From positions 1 through 64,000 of the forward strand of contig FR895318.1 of the NCBI GenBank assembly GCA_000434995.1: a stretch of DNA of 64,000 nt, given 5' to 3'. The position numbers were made by a program, and so were the translations under genes. How positions within the stretch are numbered: the stretch's first letter is position 1; each line of letters starts with the position of its first letter. The notes under the pieces were generated by a model. It searched no databases. It had not been told where the DNA came from and worked only from the letters and a program-made list of their open reading frames with translations. The DNA comes from Firmicutes bacterium CAG:341. Its GTDB lineage: Bacteria; Bacillota; Clostridia; Oscillospirales; Acutalibacteraceae. Shown here piece by piece: positions 1 through 9,350 of the stretch.

Positions 1-43
1 AAATTAGTGAAACAGTATCAAAACAGTATCGTTTAAAGTCGGC

Positions 44-65
44 AAACACTCAAAACCCAGTGTTT
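44..65 (-). other. Weak hairpin downstream of guaA
   Basis: A 7-bp inverted repeat (AAACACT at 44-50, AGTGTTT at 59-65) lies 3' of guaA. No run of T follows on the minus strand, so it is at best a weak terminator. Bases 1-40 contain a short direct repeat of AACAGTATC and nothing else that I can identify. Confidence 0.25.
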
Positions 66-90
66 AAGCCACTTTCAAGACTTCTGTTAA

Positions 91-1617
91 TTACTCCCAC
101 TCAACTGTTCCGGGTGGTTTGGATGTAATATCATAAACCACGCGGTTTACATGATCAACTTCGTTTGTGATACGATTTGAAACTTTAGCAAGAATATCAT
201 ATGGGATTTTTGCCCAATCAGCTGTCATAAAATCATCGGTAGTTACTGCTCTTATAGCAACAAGGTGATCATAAGTTCTGTGATCGCCCATTACGCCAAC
301 TGTTTTCACGCAAGGAAGCACGCAGAAAAACTGTGCAAGATTTTTTTCATAACCGTTCTTAGCCATTTCATCACGAAGTACCCAATCGGCATCTTGAAGC
401 ACCTTAATTTTATCTGCCGTAATTTCACCTATAATCCTAACGCCAAGGCCCGGACCCGGGAACGGCTGGCGCCAAACAAGTTCTTTAGGAATACCTAATT
501 TTTCACCGACTTTACGAACTTCATCTTTAAATAAATCCGCAAGCGGCTCAATAATACCGAGGAATTCAACATCATCCGGAGTGTTAACTCTGTTATGATG
601 AGTTTTAATTACATCGGCATCACCCTTACCTGATTCAATACAGTCAGGATAAATAGTTCCCTGTGCAAAGTAACCGAGTTCATCCTGCTTTCTGATTTCA
701 TTCCAGAAAACATTGAAAAATTCTGTACCGATAATCTTTCTCTTCTGTTCAGGGTCAACAACGCCTTTAAGCTTTTCAAGGAAAACATCACCGCAGTTAA
801 CTCTTACAAAATTCATATCGAAAAGGCTTGTAAATGTTTGCTCAACAAAATCGCCTTCATTTTTACGCATTAAACCCTGGTCAACAAATACGCAGGTAAG
901 TTGCTTACCTACCGCACGAGATAAAAGACCTGCTGCAACAGATGAATCAACACCGCCTGAAAGGCCGAGAATAACTTTTTTATCACCGATTTGCTCTCTG
1001 AGCTTTGCTACTGTGTTTTCAATAAAGTTATCCATAACCCAATCGCCCTTACAGCCGCAAACTTCATAAAGGAAGTTATAAAGCATTTGAGAACCAAACT
1101 GTGAATGTGTAACTTCAGGATGAAATTGAACAGCATAAATATTTTTGTCCGTATTTTGCATTGCTGCGCAAGGGCATGCATCGGTAGTACCGATAATTTC
1201 AAAACCATTTGGAACTTGCGAAATATAGTCTGTATGACTCATCCATACAATAGATTTTTCATCAACATCTTTAAAAAGCTTTGAATCTTTTTTAGTGAAT
1301 TCGATTTTACCGTATTCGCTTTGAGGTGCAGTTTTGACTTCACCGTTGCCCATCCACGCAATAAGCTGGCAGCCATAGCAAATACCTAAAATAGGCACGC
1401 CGATATTAAGTATATCTTTTGTATAATGAGGGGATGCCATATCATATACGGAATTCGGACCGCCTGTAAAAATAATACCTTTATAATTATTTTGCTTAAT
1501 AATTTCAATATCGGTAGTATAAGGCAAAATCTCTGCATAAACATGATGGTCACGCACACGCCTTGCGATAAGCTGATTATACTGCCCGCCGAAATCAAGA
1601 ACAAGTATTTTCTCCAT
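91..1617 (-). CDS. guaA: GMP synthase (glutamine-hydrolysing)
   Basis: Converts XMP to GMP with ATP and glutamine in cytoplasmic purine synthesis. The 508-aa protein has the full two-part layout: an N-terminal class I glutamine amidotransferase with the nucleophile motif GICYGCQL and the HPEV part of the triad, then an ATP pyrophosphatase domain with the P-loop GLSGGVDSS, and the C-terminal dimerisation part ending in KPPGTVEWE, as expected for the family. The length is normal. It is a single-gene unit: a consensus promoter lies about 30 bp upstream and the leader is only about 20 nt, so there is no room for a guanine riboswitch. The start is fixed by the GGAGG site just upstream. Confidence 0.97.
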   Translation of the reverse strand: MEKILVLDFGGQYNQLIARRVRDHHVYAEILPYTTDIEIIKQNNYKGIIFTGGPNSVYDMASPHYTKDILNIGVPILGICYGCQLIAWMGNGEVKTAPQSEYGKIEFTKKDSKLFKDVDEKSIVWMSHTDYISQVPNGFEIIGTTDACPCAAMQNTDKNIYAVQFHPEVTHSQFGSQMLYNFLYEVCGCKGDWVMDNFIENTVAKLREQIGDKKVILGLSGGVDSSVAAGLLSRAVGKQLTCVFVDQGLMRKNEGDFVEQTFTSLFDMNFVRVNCGDVFLEKLKGVVDPEQKRKIIGTEFFNVFWNEIRKQDELGYFAQGTIYPDCIESGKGDADVIKTHHNRVNTPDDVEFLGIIEPLADLFKDEVRKVGEKLGIPKELVWRQPFPGPGLGVRIIGEITADKIKVLQDADWVLRDEMAKNGYEKNLAQFFCVLPCVKTVGVMGDHRTYDHLVAIRAVTTDDFMTADWAKIPYDILAKVSNRITNEVDHVNRVVYDITSKPPGTVEWE

Positions 1618-1647
1618 ATTTTCCTCCGTAAAAATTACTTACAGTTT

Positions 1648-1676
1648 ATTATATATTATAGAAAGAGCATTTGCAA
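1648..1676 (-). promoter_or_regulatory. Promoter of guaA
   Basis: Minus-strand -35 TTGCAA (1671-1676) and -10 TATAAT (1648-1653) are separated by exactly 17 bp. The predicted start is near 1641, giving a leader of about 20 nt containing the GGAGG ribosome site. Sigma-A type by sequence. Confidence 0.75.
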
Positions 1677-1729
1677 GTAATATTGAAAATAATGCTCAAT
1701 AATCAATTATCCGTAAGTTGAGTAATAAA

Positions 1730-1753
1730 AAGAGCAGGAACGAGCCTGCTCTT
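1730..1753 (-). terminator. Intrinsic terminator after the M28 peptidase
   Basis: A perfect 9-bp stem (AAGAGCAGG at 1730-1738, CCTGCTCTT at 1745-1753) with a 6-nt loop is followed on the minus strand by TTTTATTACT. It sits 12 bp after the peptidase stop codon and ends the hexosaminidase-peptidase unit. Confidence 0.85.
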
Positions 1754-1764
1754 AGATAAGATTT

Positions 1765-3039
1765 TTAGTTAAGACCTTTTTCGTCAAAATTAAGGATAGT
1801 TGAAATAATTACATCAAATCCGGTTTTGATAGCCTCAGGAACAAGGCGCTCGGCTGTATCACGGCGGTTATGATAATAATCCGCAGGTTTAGGGTCCATA
1901 GCTGCAAGGCAAGTTGCGGTAATGCCTGCCTGTGAAAAGGCTGCGGCATCAGATGAGCCGAAATAAACGCTTGAGAATTCAAGGTCATTATGACCTGAGT
2001 CTTTAGCTGAATCCATAACCAATTGACTGAACTGCTGATTATTTTTAACTGTGCCTGTCATATCCTTATTATAAACGCGAAGATATTCCAGGTCTGCAAG
2101 CGTATCAACACACAAAACAACTGTTTCAACACCGCTGTTTACATATTCATCATAATGGTCTTTAGCCCACTGCTTGCAACCGCGAAGCCCTGCTTCTTCA
2201 CCATCGGTAATCATAGCGCAAACTTCTGTATTTTCAAAATCTATTCCTGCCATATCCAGCATACGCAAAGCGCAAACTGCCGCATAAGTACCTGTAAGAT
2301 TATCATTCGCGCCCGGTGAAATAGTATTGAAATCAACAAACAATAATAAAGTAACCATGCCAAGTGCTGTAACATAATGGAAAATATAGCTGTAATTTAC
2401 CATAAAGTCACCAAATGCGCCCATATCAACAAAATTTGCAACAATAGCGATAACGCTTAAAATAAATGAAATTATTGCACTGCCGATAGTCCAGCTCATA
2501 AATATGCTGAAAAGCGGTACTTTTTTGCCATAATAAAGATGACGCCATTCATAAGCTGCATCAATATGACCGCTTATAACAATTCTCTTTTTAACTTCGC
2601 CCCTCGGTTTTCTTACACCGACAAGATTGTGTGCTTCAACTTTCTTGTAAAGTGGGTCCATAAATCTCTTATAAAGCAAAAATTCCATAAGAGTAATAAA
2701 AAGGCCTACAAAAACAACGCCGCAAACAATGCATTGTGCCAAAAGCGGAGTAATAATGCTTGTATACATCAAAATCGCACAAACGACTACTGCAAGAAAA
2801 ATTGCCACTGACACAAGCTTTGTAAAATGAAGAAATGCTTTAGGTGCCATTTTGTAGCTTTCAAAATCAGTACCGTCACAAAAAGTATCCATTTCTTTTT
2901 TTATATGCTTTTGAGCCGAGAAGCAATTTTCACTTCCGGATTCACGAGGCCCATATTTTTTGATTACATTAGTAATTTCCTTAACAGCATAATCAACATT
3001 TTCTTTGATTACTGCTTGAGGAAAATCTGAAAACTTCAT
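1765..3039 (-). CDS. Membrane-embedded M28-family zinc metallopeptidase
   Basis: Predicted aminopeptidase of the M28 family (424 aa). The metal ligands are visible in order: GHID (His158, Asp160), PGANDN (Asp246), the GEEAG pair, CVDTL, and the late YHNRRDT histidine. There is no signal peptide. Instead four hydrophobic stretches are seen at about residues 74-94, 98-118, 176-203 and 217-236, the last two falling between the first and second metal-ligand motifs. The start codon follows the GH20 stop codon with no gap (TAA then ATG), and the GGAG ribosome site lies inside the upstream gene, so the two are translationally coupled. The substrate is unknown. The pairing with an N-acetylhexosaminidase suggests recycling of glycopeptides or wall fragments, which is inference. 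Confidence 0.85.
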   Translation of the reverse strand: MKFSDFPQAVIKENVDYAVKEITNVIKKYGPRESGSENCFSAQKHIKKEMDTFCDGTDFESYKMAPKAFLHFTKLVSVAIFLAVVVCAILMYTSIITPLLAQCIVCGVVFVGLFITLMEFLLYKRFMDPLYKKVEAHNLVGVRKPRGEVKKRIVISGHIDAAYEWRHLYYGKKVPLFSIFMSWTIGSAIISFILSVIAIVANFVDMGAFGDFMVNYSYIFHYVTALGMVTLLLFVDFNTISPGANDNLTGTYAAVCALRMLDMAGIDFENTEVCAMITDGEEAGLRGCKQWAKDHYDEYVNSGVETVVLCVDTLADLEYLRVYNKDMTGTVKNNQQFSQLVMDSAKDSGHNDLEFSSVYFGSSDAAAFSQAGITATCLAAMDPKPADYYHNRRDTAERLVPEAIKTGFDVIISTILNFDEKGLN

Positions 3040-4614
3040 TTATTTTTCTCCTTGATCCATATATTTTTTATTAAGTTTAACTTCAAGATGAGTATCACCT
3101 AAACTAAACTCTTTTTTTATCTTTAATTTTAATAGCCATTTTTTAGGCATTGCCACGCTGTTAACCGCATAGCTCATACCAAGATATTCAAAATATGGCT
3201 TGAAATTTTCCAATCTTGCCATAAAAGAATCAAAACTTCTTTTGTCTTCCGGTGACCAAGCAACTTCTGCAAGAGCCTGAGTTCGCGGATACATAAACAC
3301 TTCAAGCTTTTCAGGGCAATCTGTCCATTCGGTCCAGTTTTCCGCTTCAACACCAAGAATATTTTTTTCACTTTCAGGCTTAATTCCGAAAGATTTATAG
3401 CTATAATCATATGTATTTTTAAGCGAATATTTAGCGTAAGGCATATCGAAATAAAATGATTGATGATTAGATAAAATCACACTATTGCCGTTATTTGCCC
3501 AATCCCTTGCTCTGCTGTCTTTTTGAGGGGTCCAATACTGGCAAACAGTTGATTTATCAAGGCTTTGAGCCTTTAAAATTTCATTCCAACCGATAAGCCT
3601 TTTACCCTTTGCGCTAACTGTTTCAAGCACTTGGTTATTAAACCAACCCTGCAAATCTTCCTCGTCCTTAAGGTTGTTATCCTCAATTCTCTTTTGACAG
3701 CAAGGGCATTTTTTCCATTCAACTTTAGGTGCTTCATCACCGCCGATATGGAAATACGGTGCAGGAAAAATGTCGCAGACCTCGTCAATAACATTCTTAA
3801 CAAAATCAATCGTTTGGTCCTTACCCGGGCAAATAGGCCTGTTCCAATCATATTGCTTAAGCTTTCTTTGAGGAATGGCACCGCCGAAGTAGCCCGGCAC
3901 ATCCCTGTTAAGCTCACGGCAGGCAAGCCACGGATAAGCGGCAATTGCAGCGGCGCAATGAGCCGGAAAATCAATCTCAGGCACAACCATAATGCCGCGC
4001 TCATCTGCATAAGCAATTATTTCTTTGATTTCCTCCTGCGTATAATAGCCCTCATAAGGTTCATTGATAATATCTGTACTGCCCCAACCGTTGATTTGGG
4101 TATATGCCCTTTTAGAGCCGATTTCGGTTAAAAGCGGATATTTTTTAATTTCAATTCTCCAGCCGGTATCATCAGTCAAATGCCAATGAAAAACATTAAG
4201 TTTCATCATAAACATCATATCAAGCATTTTTTTGACATATTCTTTGCCAAAGAAATGGCGACTTTCATCAAGCTGAAGCCCTCGCCAAGAAAATCTCGGT
4301 TTATCATTTATCACACAGCAAGGAATTTCCTTGCCGCCAAGTTCAAACCTGCCAAGCTGGCGAAGTGTTTGAAGTGCATAATATGCGCCTTTTTCACTTG
4401 AAGCGGATATATTGATTTCATTATTTGTTACTTCAAGTTTGTATTCTTCATCATCAAGCGAAGAATCTTTTTTTATTTTGAGCTTCCCGTCTTGACTTCT
4501 TTCAAGATTTAAAAGCTTCAATTCAAAATCGGAATTAACCTTGAGATGTGCATCTATCGCAAATACTCCGCTTCTTTCCTGAGCGTAGTATGGAAGCGGT
4601 ATTAACTGCAACAT
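3040..4614 (-). CDS. Beta-N-acetylhexosaminidase, GH20 family
   Basis: Removes terminal N-acetylglucosamine or N-acetylgalactosamine from glycans by substrate-assisted catalysis. The 524-aa protein shows an N-terminal GH20b-like domain (about residues 1-105) and a GH20 barrel with FHWHLTDDTGWR (about 142-153) and the catalytic HIGGDEAPK (Asp293-Glu294). No signal peptide is present, so it probably acts in the cytoplasm on imported oligosaccharides or recycled wall sugars. It is the first gene of a two-gene unit with the M28 peptidase, whose ATG directly abuts this stop codon. The region after residue 480 is short and Lys-rich and I do not recognise it. Confidence 0.92.
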   Translation of the reverse strand: MLQLIPLPYYAQERSGVFAIDAHLKVNSDFELKLLNLERSQDGKLKIKKDSSLDDEEYKLEVTNNEINISASSEKGAYYALQTLRQLGRFELGGKEIPCCVINDKPRFSWRGLQLDESRHFFGKEYVKKMLDMMFMMKLNVFHWHLTDDTGWRIEIKKYPLLTEIGSKRAYTQINGWGSTDIINEPYEGYYTQEEIKEIIAYADERGIMVVPEIDFPAHCAAAIAAYPWLACRELNRDVPGYFGGAIPQRKLKQYDWNRPICPGKDQTIDFVKNVIDEVCDIFPAPYFHIGGDEAPKVEWKKCPCCQKRIEDNNLKDEEDLQGWFNNQVLETVSAKGKRLIGWNEILKAQSLDKSTVCQYWTPQKDSRARDWANNGNSVILSNHQSFYFDMPYAKYSLKNTYDYSYKSFGIKPESEKNILGVEAENWTEWTDCPEKLEVFMYPRTQALAEVAWSPEDKRSFDSFMARLENFKPYFEYLGMSYAVNSVAMPKKWLLKLKIKKEFSLGDTHLEVKLNKKYMDQGEK

Positions 4615-4720
4615 AAAATTACCTCACAATATAGAATTTATTTTACCACAATATGCTAATTGTATCATATTATAATTCAAAACTCAACTGTTTAAGCATT
4701 TTGTAAATGATTAGTAACTA

Positions 4721-5365
4721 TTATAAATCTAAAAATGTTTCAATTTGGCATAATTTGTCAAGTACGGGGGCATTTGTTGTTTCAAGCACATCTTTACTTT
4801 GATGCCCGCAAGATACAAGTATACAGTCACATCCTATTTGATTTGAAACCTCAAAATCATGCGTTGTGTCCCCAATAAAAAGAACTTCACTTTTTGAAAT
4901 ACTGTTTTTATCAAACCAATTTTTTGCTATACCCGCCTTGCCTACCGCCAAATCATCATCAATACCGAGAATATCATCAAAATAATTTTGAATACCAAAA
5001 TGTTTGACTTGGTTTAAAAGTCTGTTTTTTTCACATGCGGATACGATAATTTGCTTTATATTTTGGCTTTTTATACGGCGAAGTACATTTTCAGCCTCGC
5101 TGTTAATCTTTGCGGTAAACTGCAAAGCGGTGTACACTTCAACATATATTTTTGCCAAATCATCAAACCTGTCTTTTGAAAAGTCGAAGCCTGCTTTTTG
5201 ATAATAATCACTTACGGGAAAAGTAAAAATATTTTTATATAATTCGCTGTTGATTCTGTTTTTGTATCCTGTTTTTTCAAGCATTATATTCATAGTATCA
5301 ACGCTGATTTTAACATCATCAAAAAGTGTTCCGTTCCAATCCCATATTATATATTTATACTTCAT
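4721..5365 (-). CDS. HAD-family phosphatase (phosphoglycolate phosphatase-like)
   Basis: A 214-aa haloacid-dehalogenase hydrolase. Motif I is DWNGT near the N-terminus, motif II is the IVSA serine, and motif III/IV is FIGDTTHDFE. Motif I normally reads DxD; here the second Asp is Asn, a variant common in one Firmicutes subgroup, so the exact activity is uncertain. I place the start at 5365 rather than 5404: the ATG there comes one base after the stop codon of the yitT-like gene, and the residues it begins with (MKYKYIIWDW) match the usual family start. No clear Shine-Dalgarno site is seen, which fits coupling to the upstream gene. Substrate unknown. Confidence 0.85.
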   Translation of the reverse strand: MKYKYIIWDWNGTLFDDVKISVDTMNIMLEKTGYKNRINSELYKNIFTFPVSDYYQKAGFDFSKDRFDDLAKIYVEVYTALQFTAKINSEAENVLRRIKSQNIKQIIVSACEKNRLLNQVKHFGIQNYFDDILGIDDDLAVGKAGIAKNWFDKNSISKSEVLFIGDTTHDFEVSNQIGCDCILVSCGHQSKDVLETTNAPVLDKLCQIETFLDL

Positions 5366-5366
5366 T

Positions 5367-6245
5367 TTATTCTTTATTATTGTTTGCGCCAAAAATATCG
5401 GCAACTTCTGTTATTGATATGTACGCCTTTGGGTCTATTGAATGAACTATCTCTCTCATTTTACCGATTTGAAATCTGTTAAGAACAAAATATATAACCG
5501 TTTTATCTTCATTTGAATAATAACCTTTTGCGTCATAAAAGGTTATACCGTTTTCAAACTTTTCTGAAAGAGATTTACATATTTCCTTTTGCTTGGTAGT
5601 AATAATTAACGCTGATTTTGAACGGTCAAAGCCTTCAATAATATAATCAACGGTTTTAAGTGCCACAATGTAAGCCACTATTGAATAAAGCGGCAAAATC
5701 CAGCTTTGAAAAACAATGCCGCATATTATATAGAGTATTACATTATATATCATTACAAATGTTCCTACCGTCAGCGACAGTTTTTTTGCAAATACAACCG
5801 CCAAAACTTCAATACCGTCCATTGCACCGCCAAAACGAATTGCAAGCCCACTGCCTATTCCCGAAATAAGTCCGCCGAAAATTGCACAAAGAAACAAATC
5901 ATCTTTAGCAAGCGGTGAAAAGCTTGCAACATCAATCGGCAAAACATCGGTTATAAGCCAAGCCGATAAAGAGTATACAGCTACCACGAAAACAGAATAA
6001 ATCGTAAATTCAATTCCCTGCCTTTTTGCACCGAAAATAAAAATCGGAATATTAAGCACAATAAGAAAAACCGAAAGCGAAAGCCAATGAGGTGTAATTT
6101 GTGATAAAAACATTGATGTACCCGATATTCCGCTGTCATAAAGCCTTACAGGCTGAAGAAATACCGTTACCCCCACCGCGTTAATTATTCCGGCAAAAAA
6201 GAGAATTATAAAATTTTTGATTTTCAGTTTTTTCGCAAATTTCAT
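5367..6245 (-). CDS. YitT-family membrane protein (DUF161 + DUF2179)
   Basis: A 292-aa integral membrane protein with five or six hydrophobic helices in the first about 200 residues, including the family's glycine-rich GSGLAIRFGGAMDGIE loop, and a soluble C-terminal DUF2179 domain (about residues 205-285, with the YFVLNRFQIGKMREIV stretch). Members are widespread in Firmicutes; their substrate or function is not established. It lies 35 bp downstream of the htrA terminator, so it needs its own promoter or read-through, and it is coupled to the HAD phosphatase that begins one base after its stop. Start supported by an upstream GGAGGG. Confidence 0.88.
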   Translation of the reverse strand: MKFAKKLKIKNFIILFFAGIINAVGVTVFLQPVRLYDSGISGTSMFLSQITPHWLSLSVFLIVLNIPIFIFGAKRQGIEFTIYSVFVVAVYSLSAWLITDVLPIDVASFSPLAKDDLFLCAIFGGLISGIGSGLAIRFGGAMDGIEVLAVVFAKKLSLTVGTFVMIYNVILYIICGIVFQSWILPLYSIVAYIVALKTVDYIIEGFDRSKSALIITTKQKEICKSLSEKFENGITFYDAKGYYSNEDKTVIYFVLNRFQIGKMREIVHSIDPKAYISITEVADIFGANNNKE

Positions 6246-6279
6246 ATACCCTCCGAATACTATCTGTTTTATGAAAACA

Positions 6280-6306
6280 AGGGACTGTCGCTATTAGGCA
6301 GTCCCT
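6280..6306 (-). terminator. Intrinsic terminator after htrA
   Basis: An 8-bp stem (AGGGACTG at 6280-6287, CAGTCCCT at 6299-6306) with an 11-nt loop, followed on the minus strand by TTGTTTT. It separates the kinase-htrA unit from the yitT-like gene. Confidence 0.8.
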
Positions 6307-6324
6307 CATATTTAATGATTATAA

Positions 6325-7821
6325 TCAGTTACCTGAATTATTATTTGTTGTGGTGCTTTCGCCCTTTGATTCCATAAGCTTACACTCAACATTTTTAATT
6401 TTGATTTCGTTATTTTCAATTCTGGCAATAGTAAGCTTAACAGTATCACCCGGCTTTGAATCTGCCAAAACAGAAGTCAGCACATCAGTTGAAGTCATAG
6501 TTTTACTGTTAACTGCAACAATCATATCGTACTGCTTAACATCTTTGCTTGCAAGATCTGATGAACCGTCAATTGAGTTAATAACCATTGTACCCTCTGC
6601 ATCCTTATAACCTTTTTCTTCAAGTGCAGAAAGAATTGCAGAATAATTGCTGTATTTCGTAAGCTGAACATATGTGATACCAAGCTTTGCCCTGCCCTCA
6701 ACATAGCCTGATTTAATAAGGCTGTTAGCAGTTGAAATAGCTGTATCTGACGGAACAGCAAAGCCCATTCCTTCATATTCGGTGGCAGCGATTTTTGATG
6801 AATTTACACCGATAACCTGGCCCTGCATATTAAATAATGCACCGCCGCTGTTACCCGGATTTATAGCCGCATCAACCTGAATACATTTATTATCATAGCC
6901 GATATTTGATGAAATAGGCCTATCAAGTGCCGAAATATAACCACTTGTAAGTGAATTCATAAATTCAAGGCCGCCCGGGCAACCGATTGCAACAACCTGC
7001 TCACCTACTGCAAGATTATCACTGTTTGCAAATTCGGCAACCTGAAGTCCCGTTGCGTTGATAGAAAGAACACCAATATCAGTCTGGCTGTCATATGCAA
7101 CCATTTTGGCATCATATTCTTTTTTGTTATTAAGAGTTACGGTGAATTTTGTGCCGCCGCTGATAACATGTGCGCATGTAAGAATGTATGTTTTTCCGTT
7201 ACTTTCAGACATTATTACACCTGAACCCTCGCCTGATTTTTGAGGGTCTGAACTGCCGGAACTATTGCTGTTATCACCATAATTATAGAAGTAGTTATAT
7301 GCTTCCTGCTGCTGACTGTAAACAGTGATACCGACGCAGGAATCCATAACCTTTTGTGCAACGCCTGCTACGGTGAGGTTACCGCTGCTGTCTTTAGTTT
7401 CAACACTGTTACTGTCATTAGTTTTAACATCACTTGATGAATCCTGAGATTGAGAAGTCGAATTGTTATTAACAGAATTTTTATTACTGTCTATTACACC
7501 GGTAGCACCTAAAACAATACCGACAACTGCTACAAAAGCACAAATAACAAGAATAATTGCAACTATTTTACCGGCCTTATTTTTCTTTGGCGGCTTTGGT
7601 GAATTTCCGTTTTGTGAATTATTGTCATTTTGCGGTGGCTCGTAATAATTAGAGCCTGCCTGTTGATTATTATTAGCGTATGAATAATGATAAGTTGTAT
7701 TACTATCCTGCGCTTGCTCATTTTGCGGTGGGTTATAATATGTTCCCCCTGCATTTTGATTTGGCTGATAATAATCAGGTCTTGCTTGACCGTCTTTCTT
7801 TTCGCTATCAAAATCGCTCAT
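6325..7821 (-). CDS. HtrA/DegP-like membrane-anchored serine protease
   Basis: Envelope quality-control protease of the S1C family, 498 aa. Layout: a cytoplasmic Asn/Gln/Tyr-rich region (1-80) holding three YYxPxQN repeats near residues 17, 28 and 59; one membrane helix (about 85-110); an Asn/Ser linker; a trypsin-like domain with His218 (CAHVISGG), Asp248 (SQTDIGVL) and Ser325 (GNSGGALF); and a C-terminal PDZ domain (about 385-480). The catalytic triad is complete. Its start codon overlaps the histidine-kinase stop by one base (TAATG), so it is part of the response regulator - kinase - htrA operon. By analogy with other Firmicutes two-component/htrA pairs it is probably a target or effector of that system; this is inference. 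Confidence 0.93.
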   Translation of the reverse strand: MSDFDSEKKDGQARPDYYQPNQNAGGTYYNPPQNEQAQDSNTTYHYSYANNNQQAGSNYYEPPQNDNNSQNGNSPKPPKKNKAGKIVAIILVICAFVAVVGIVLGATGVIDSNKNSVNNNSTSQSQDSSSDVKTNDSNSVETKDSSGNLTVAGVAQKVMDSCVGITVYSQQQEAYNYFYNYGDNSNSSGSSDPQKSGEGSGVIMSESNGKTYILTCAHVISGGTKFTVTLNNKKEYDAKMVAYDSQTDIGVLSINATGLQVAEFANSDNLAVGEQVVAIGCPGGLEFMNSLTSGYISALDRPISSNIGYDNKCIQVDAAINPGNSGGALFNMQGQVIGVNSSKIAATEYEGMGFAVPSDTAISTANSLIKSGYVEGRAKLGITYVQLTKYSNYSAILSALEEKGYKDAEGTMVINSIDGSSDLASKDVKQYDMIVAVNSKTMTSTDVLTSVLADSKPGDTVKLTIARIENNEIKIKNVECKLMESKGESTTTNNNSGN

Positions 7822-9335
7822 TATTGTTTATCTCCTTTTTTGTAGATGGGGCTGTATTGCTTCGGCAATTTAAACACAAATTCGGCTGTATTTTCGCTTT
7901 CACTCTGCGCCCATATAGTACCGCTGTGCATTTCAACCATCATCTTTACTATATAAAGTCCCAATCCTGCACCTTTAGCATCAAGGCCTCGTGATTTATC
8001 AACTTTATAAAATCTTTGGAAAACCTTTGAAAGCTCTTCCTTTTGAATTCCTATACCGCTATTTTTGATGTGCACTTCAACGAACCTGTCATCTTCATTC
8101 ATAGTGACATTGATAAAGCCACCCTCGTTAGTGAATTTAACAGCGTTGTCAAAAATATTATAGATAACTTGATAAATCATATCCCTATCTGCTGTGATAT
8201 AGGTAGGATTTAAATTTTCAAGACCTTCAATTTCAATATGCTTTTCCTCAATTTTTTGTTCAAAGGTTAAAAGTATATGAATAATTTGGTCTGAAATATC
8301 ATAATTTTGCGGTTTCATTTCAAAACTGCCCGATTCAATTTTGCTCATATTAAGCATAGTAACTACAAGTCGGGTAAGTCGTTTAATTTCACCGCTTACT
8401 ATTTCAAGATAATAATCTGCTTTTTCTTTTGGAATTGTACCGTCAAGAATACCGTCTATAAATCCGCCGATAGAAGTCATAGGCGTTCTGAGCTCGTGCG
8501 ATACATTAGATACAAAACTGCGCCTTGATGATTCAAGCACATCAAGTGAATCCGCCATATCGTTAAACGCTTTGCCGAGTTCCGCAAGTTCATCACAGCC
8601 CTTAACCTTAACTCTGTATGAAAAATCGCCGATTGCAAATTGCTTTGCGGCATTACTCATATCACGAAGAGGTTTTACAAAACTGCGTGTAAGATGCCAA
8701 ATGCAAACGGATGATAAAAGCAAACACAAAATTGCACAGCAAAGGAAAATTTTAAATACAGCGTGAACAAGCTCGGCAGTGGTTGCCCTGCTTGTAGCAA
8801 ATACAGAACCTATAATTTGATTTGAACTGTAAATAGGACAGCCGACAATATATGAGCGTTGGCCGCTTATTACCCCATTGCCTACATAGCTGCTTTCATA
8901 AACCTGGCGCAAAATAGTATCGCTTATATTATAATCGGTGTGATACGAGCAGTTACCGAATTTTCCGAAAAACGGAAGCGAATCCGCCCTTTCTTTGCAA
9001 AGAATTATATTTCCCTCTGTATCACAAACAAAAATATCAGCATCAACAGAGTTTGAAATAATCTTAAGTGCGCGGCATATCATTTCTTTTTCATCAGAAT
9101 AGTTGTCATTCATATCTGCTACAAGAAGATTTGAACTTACACTGTTTGCAATTGACTCAACATTTTCCATAAGCAAATCGGTAGTTTGCCTTTGCGTATA
9201 CGCACCGACCAATACAGTAAGCGTTGTACCCAAAAAGGTAAGCACGACAAGCATTATGGTTGAAAACAATAAAAAGTATTTAGCAAAAATATTATCCTTC
9301 AAAGTTTTTTTTGGAGGTAAGTCTATTTTTGTCAT
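7821..9335 (-). CDS. Sensor histidine kinase
   Basis: Membrane sensor that autophosphorylates and passes phosphate to the regulator encoded upstream. The 504-aa protein has TM1 (about 20-44), an extracellular sensor region (about 45-190) with three cysteines, TM2 (about 190-214), a HAMP linker (to about 268), HisKA with the phosphorylated His280 in SHELRTP, and HATPase_c with N, G1 and G2 boxes (IFDNAVKFTN, GIGIQ, GAGLGLYIVK). Layout resembles the PhoR/WalK class. It starts 15 bp after the regulator stop and ends overlapping htrA by one base. The signal is unknown; linkage to htrA suggests envelope stress. Confidence 0.93.
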   Translation of the reverse strand: MTKIDLPPKKTLKDNIFAKYFLLFSTIMLVVLTFLGTTLTVLVGAYTQRQTTDLLMENVESIANSVSSNLLVADMNDNYSDEKEMICRALKIISNSVDADIFVCDTEGNIILCKERADSLPFFGKFGNCSYHTDYNISDTILRQVYESSYVGNGVISGQRSYIVGCPIYSSNQIIGSVFATSRATTAELVHAVFKIFLCCAILCLLLSSVCIWHLTRSFVKPLRDMSNAAKQFAIGDFSYRVKVKGCDELAELGKAFNDMADSLDVLESSRRSFVSNVSHELRTPMTSIGGFIDGILDGTIPKEKADYYLEIVSGEIKRLTRLVVTMLNMSKIESGSFEMKPQNYDISDQIIHILLTFEQKIEEKHIEIEGLENLNPTYITADRDMIYQVIYNIFDNAVKFTNEGGFINVTMNEDDRFVEVHIKNSGIGIQKEELSKVFQRFYKVDKSRGLDAKGAGLGLYIVKMMVEMHSGTIWAQSESENTAEFVFKLPKQYSPIYKKGDKQ

Positions 9336-9350
9336 TGTTTAATCCCTTAA

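Noticed and set aside
1..40. AACAGTATC direct repeat at the left edge
   Set aside because: Only two short copies, no CRISPR-like spacing, near the window edge; likely chance.
1618..1647. Guanine riboswitch before guaA
   Set aside because: The leader from the clear promoter is only about 20 nt, too short.
3631..4131. 166-codon + strand frame opposite the GH20 gene
   Set aside because: Antisense shadow: composition rich in Arg/Ile/Cys, no ribosome site, and the GH20 frame has all its catalytic motifs.
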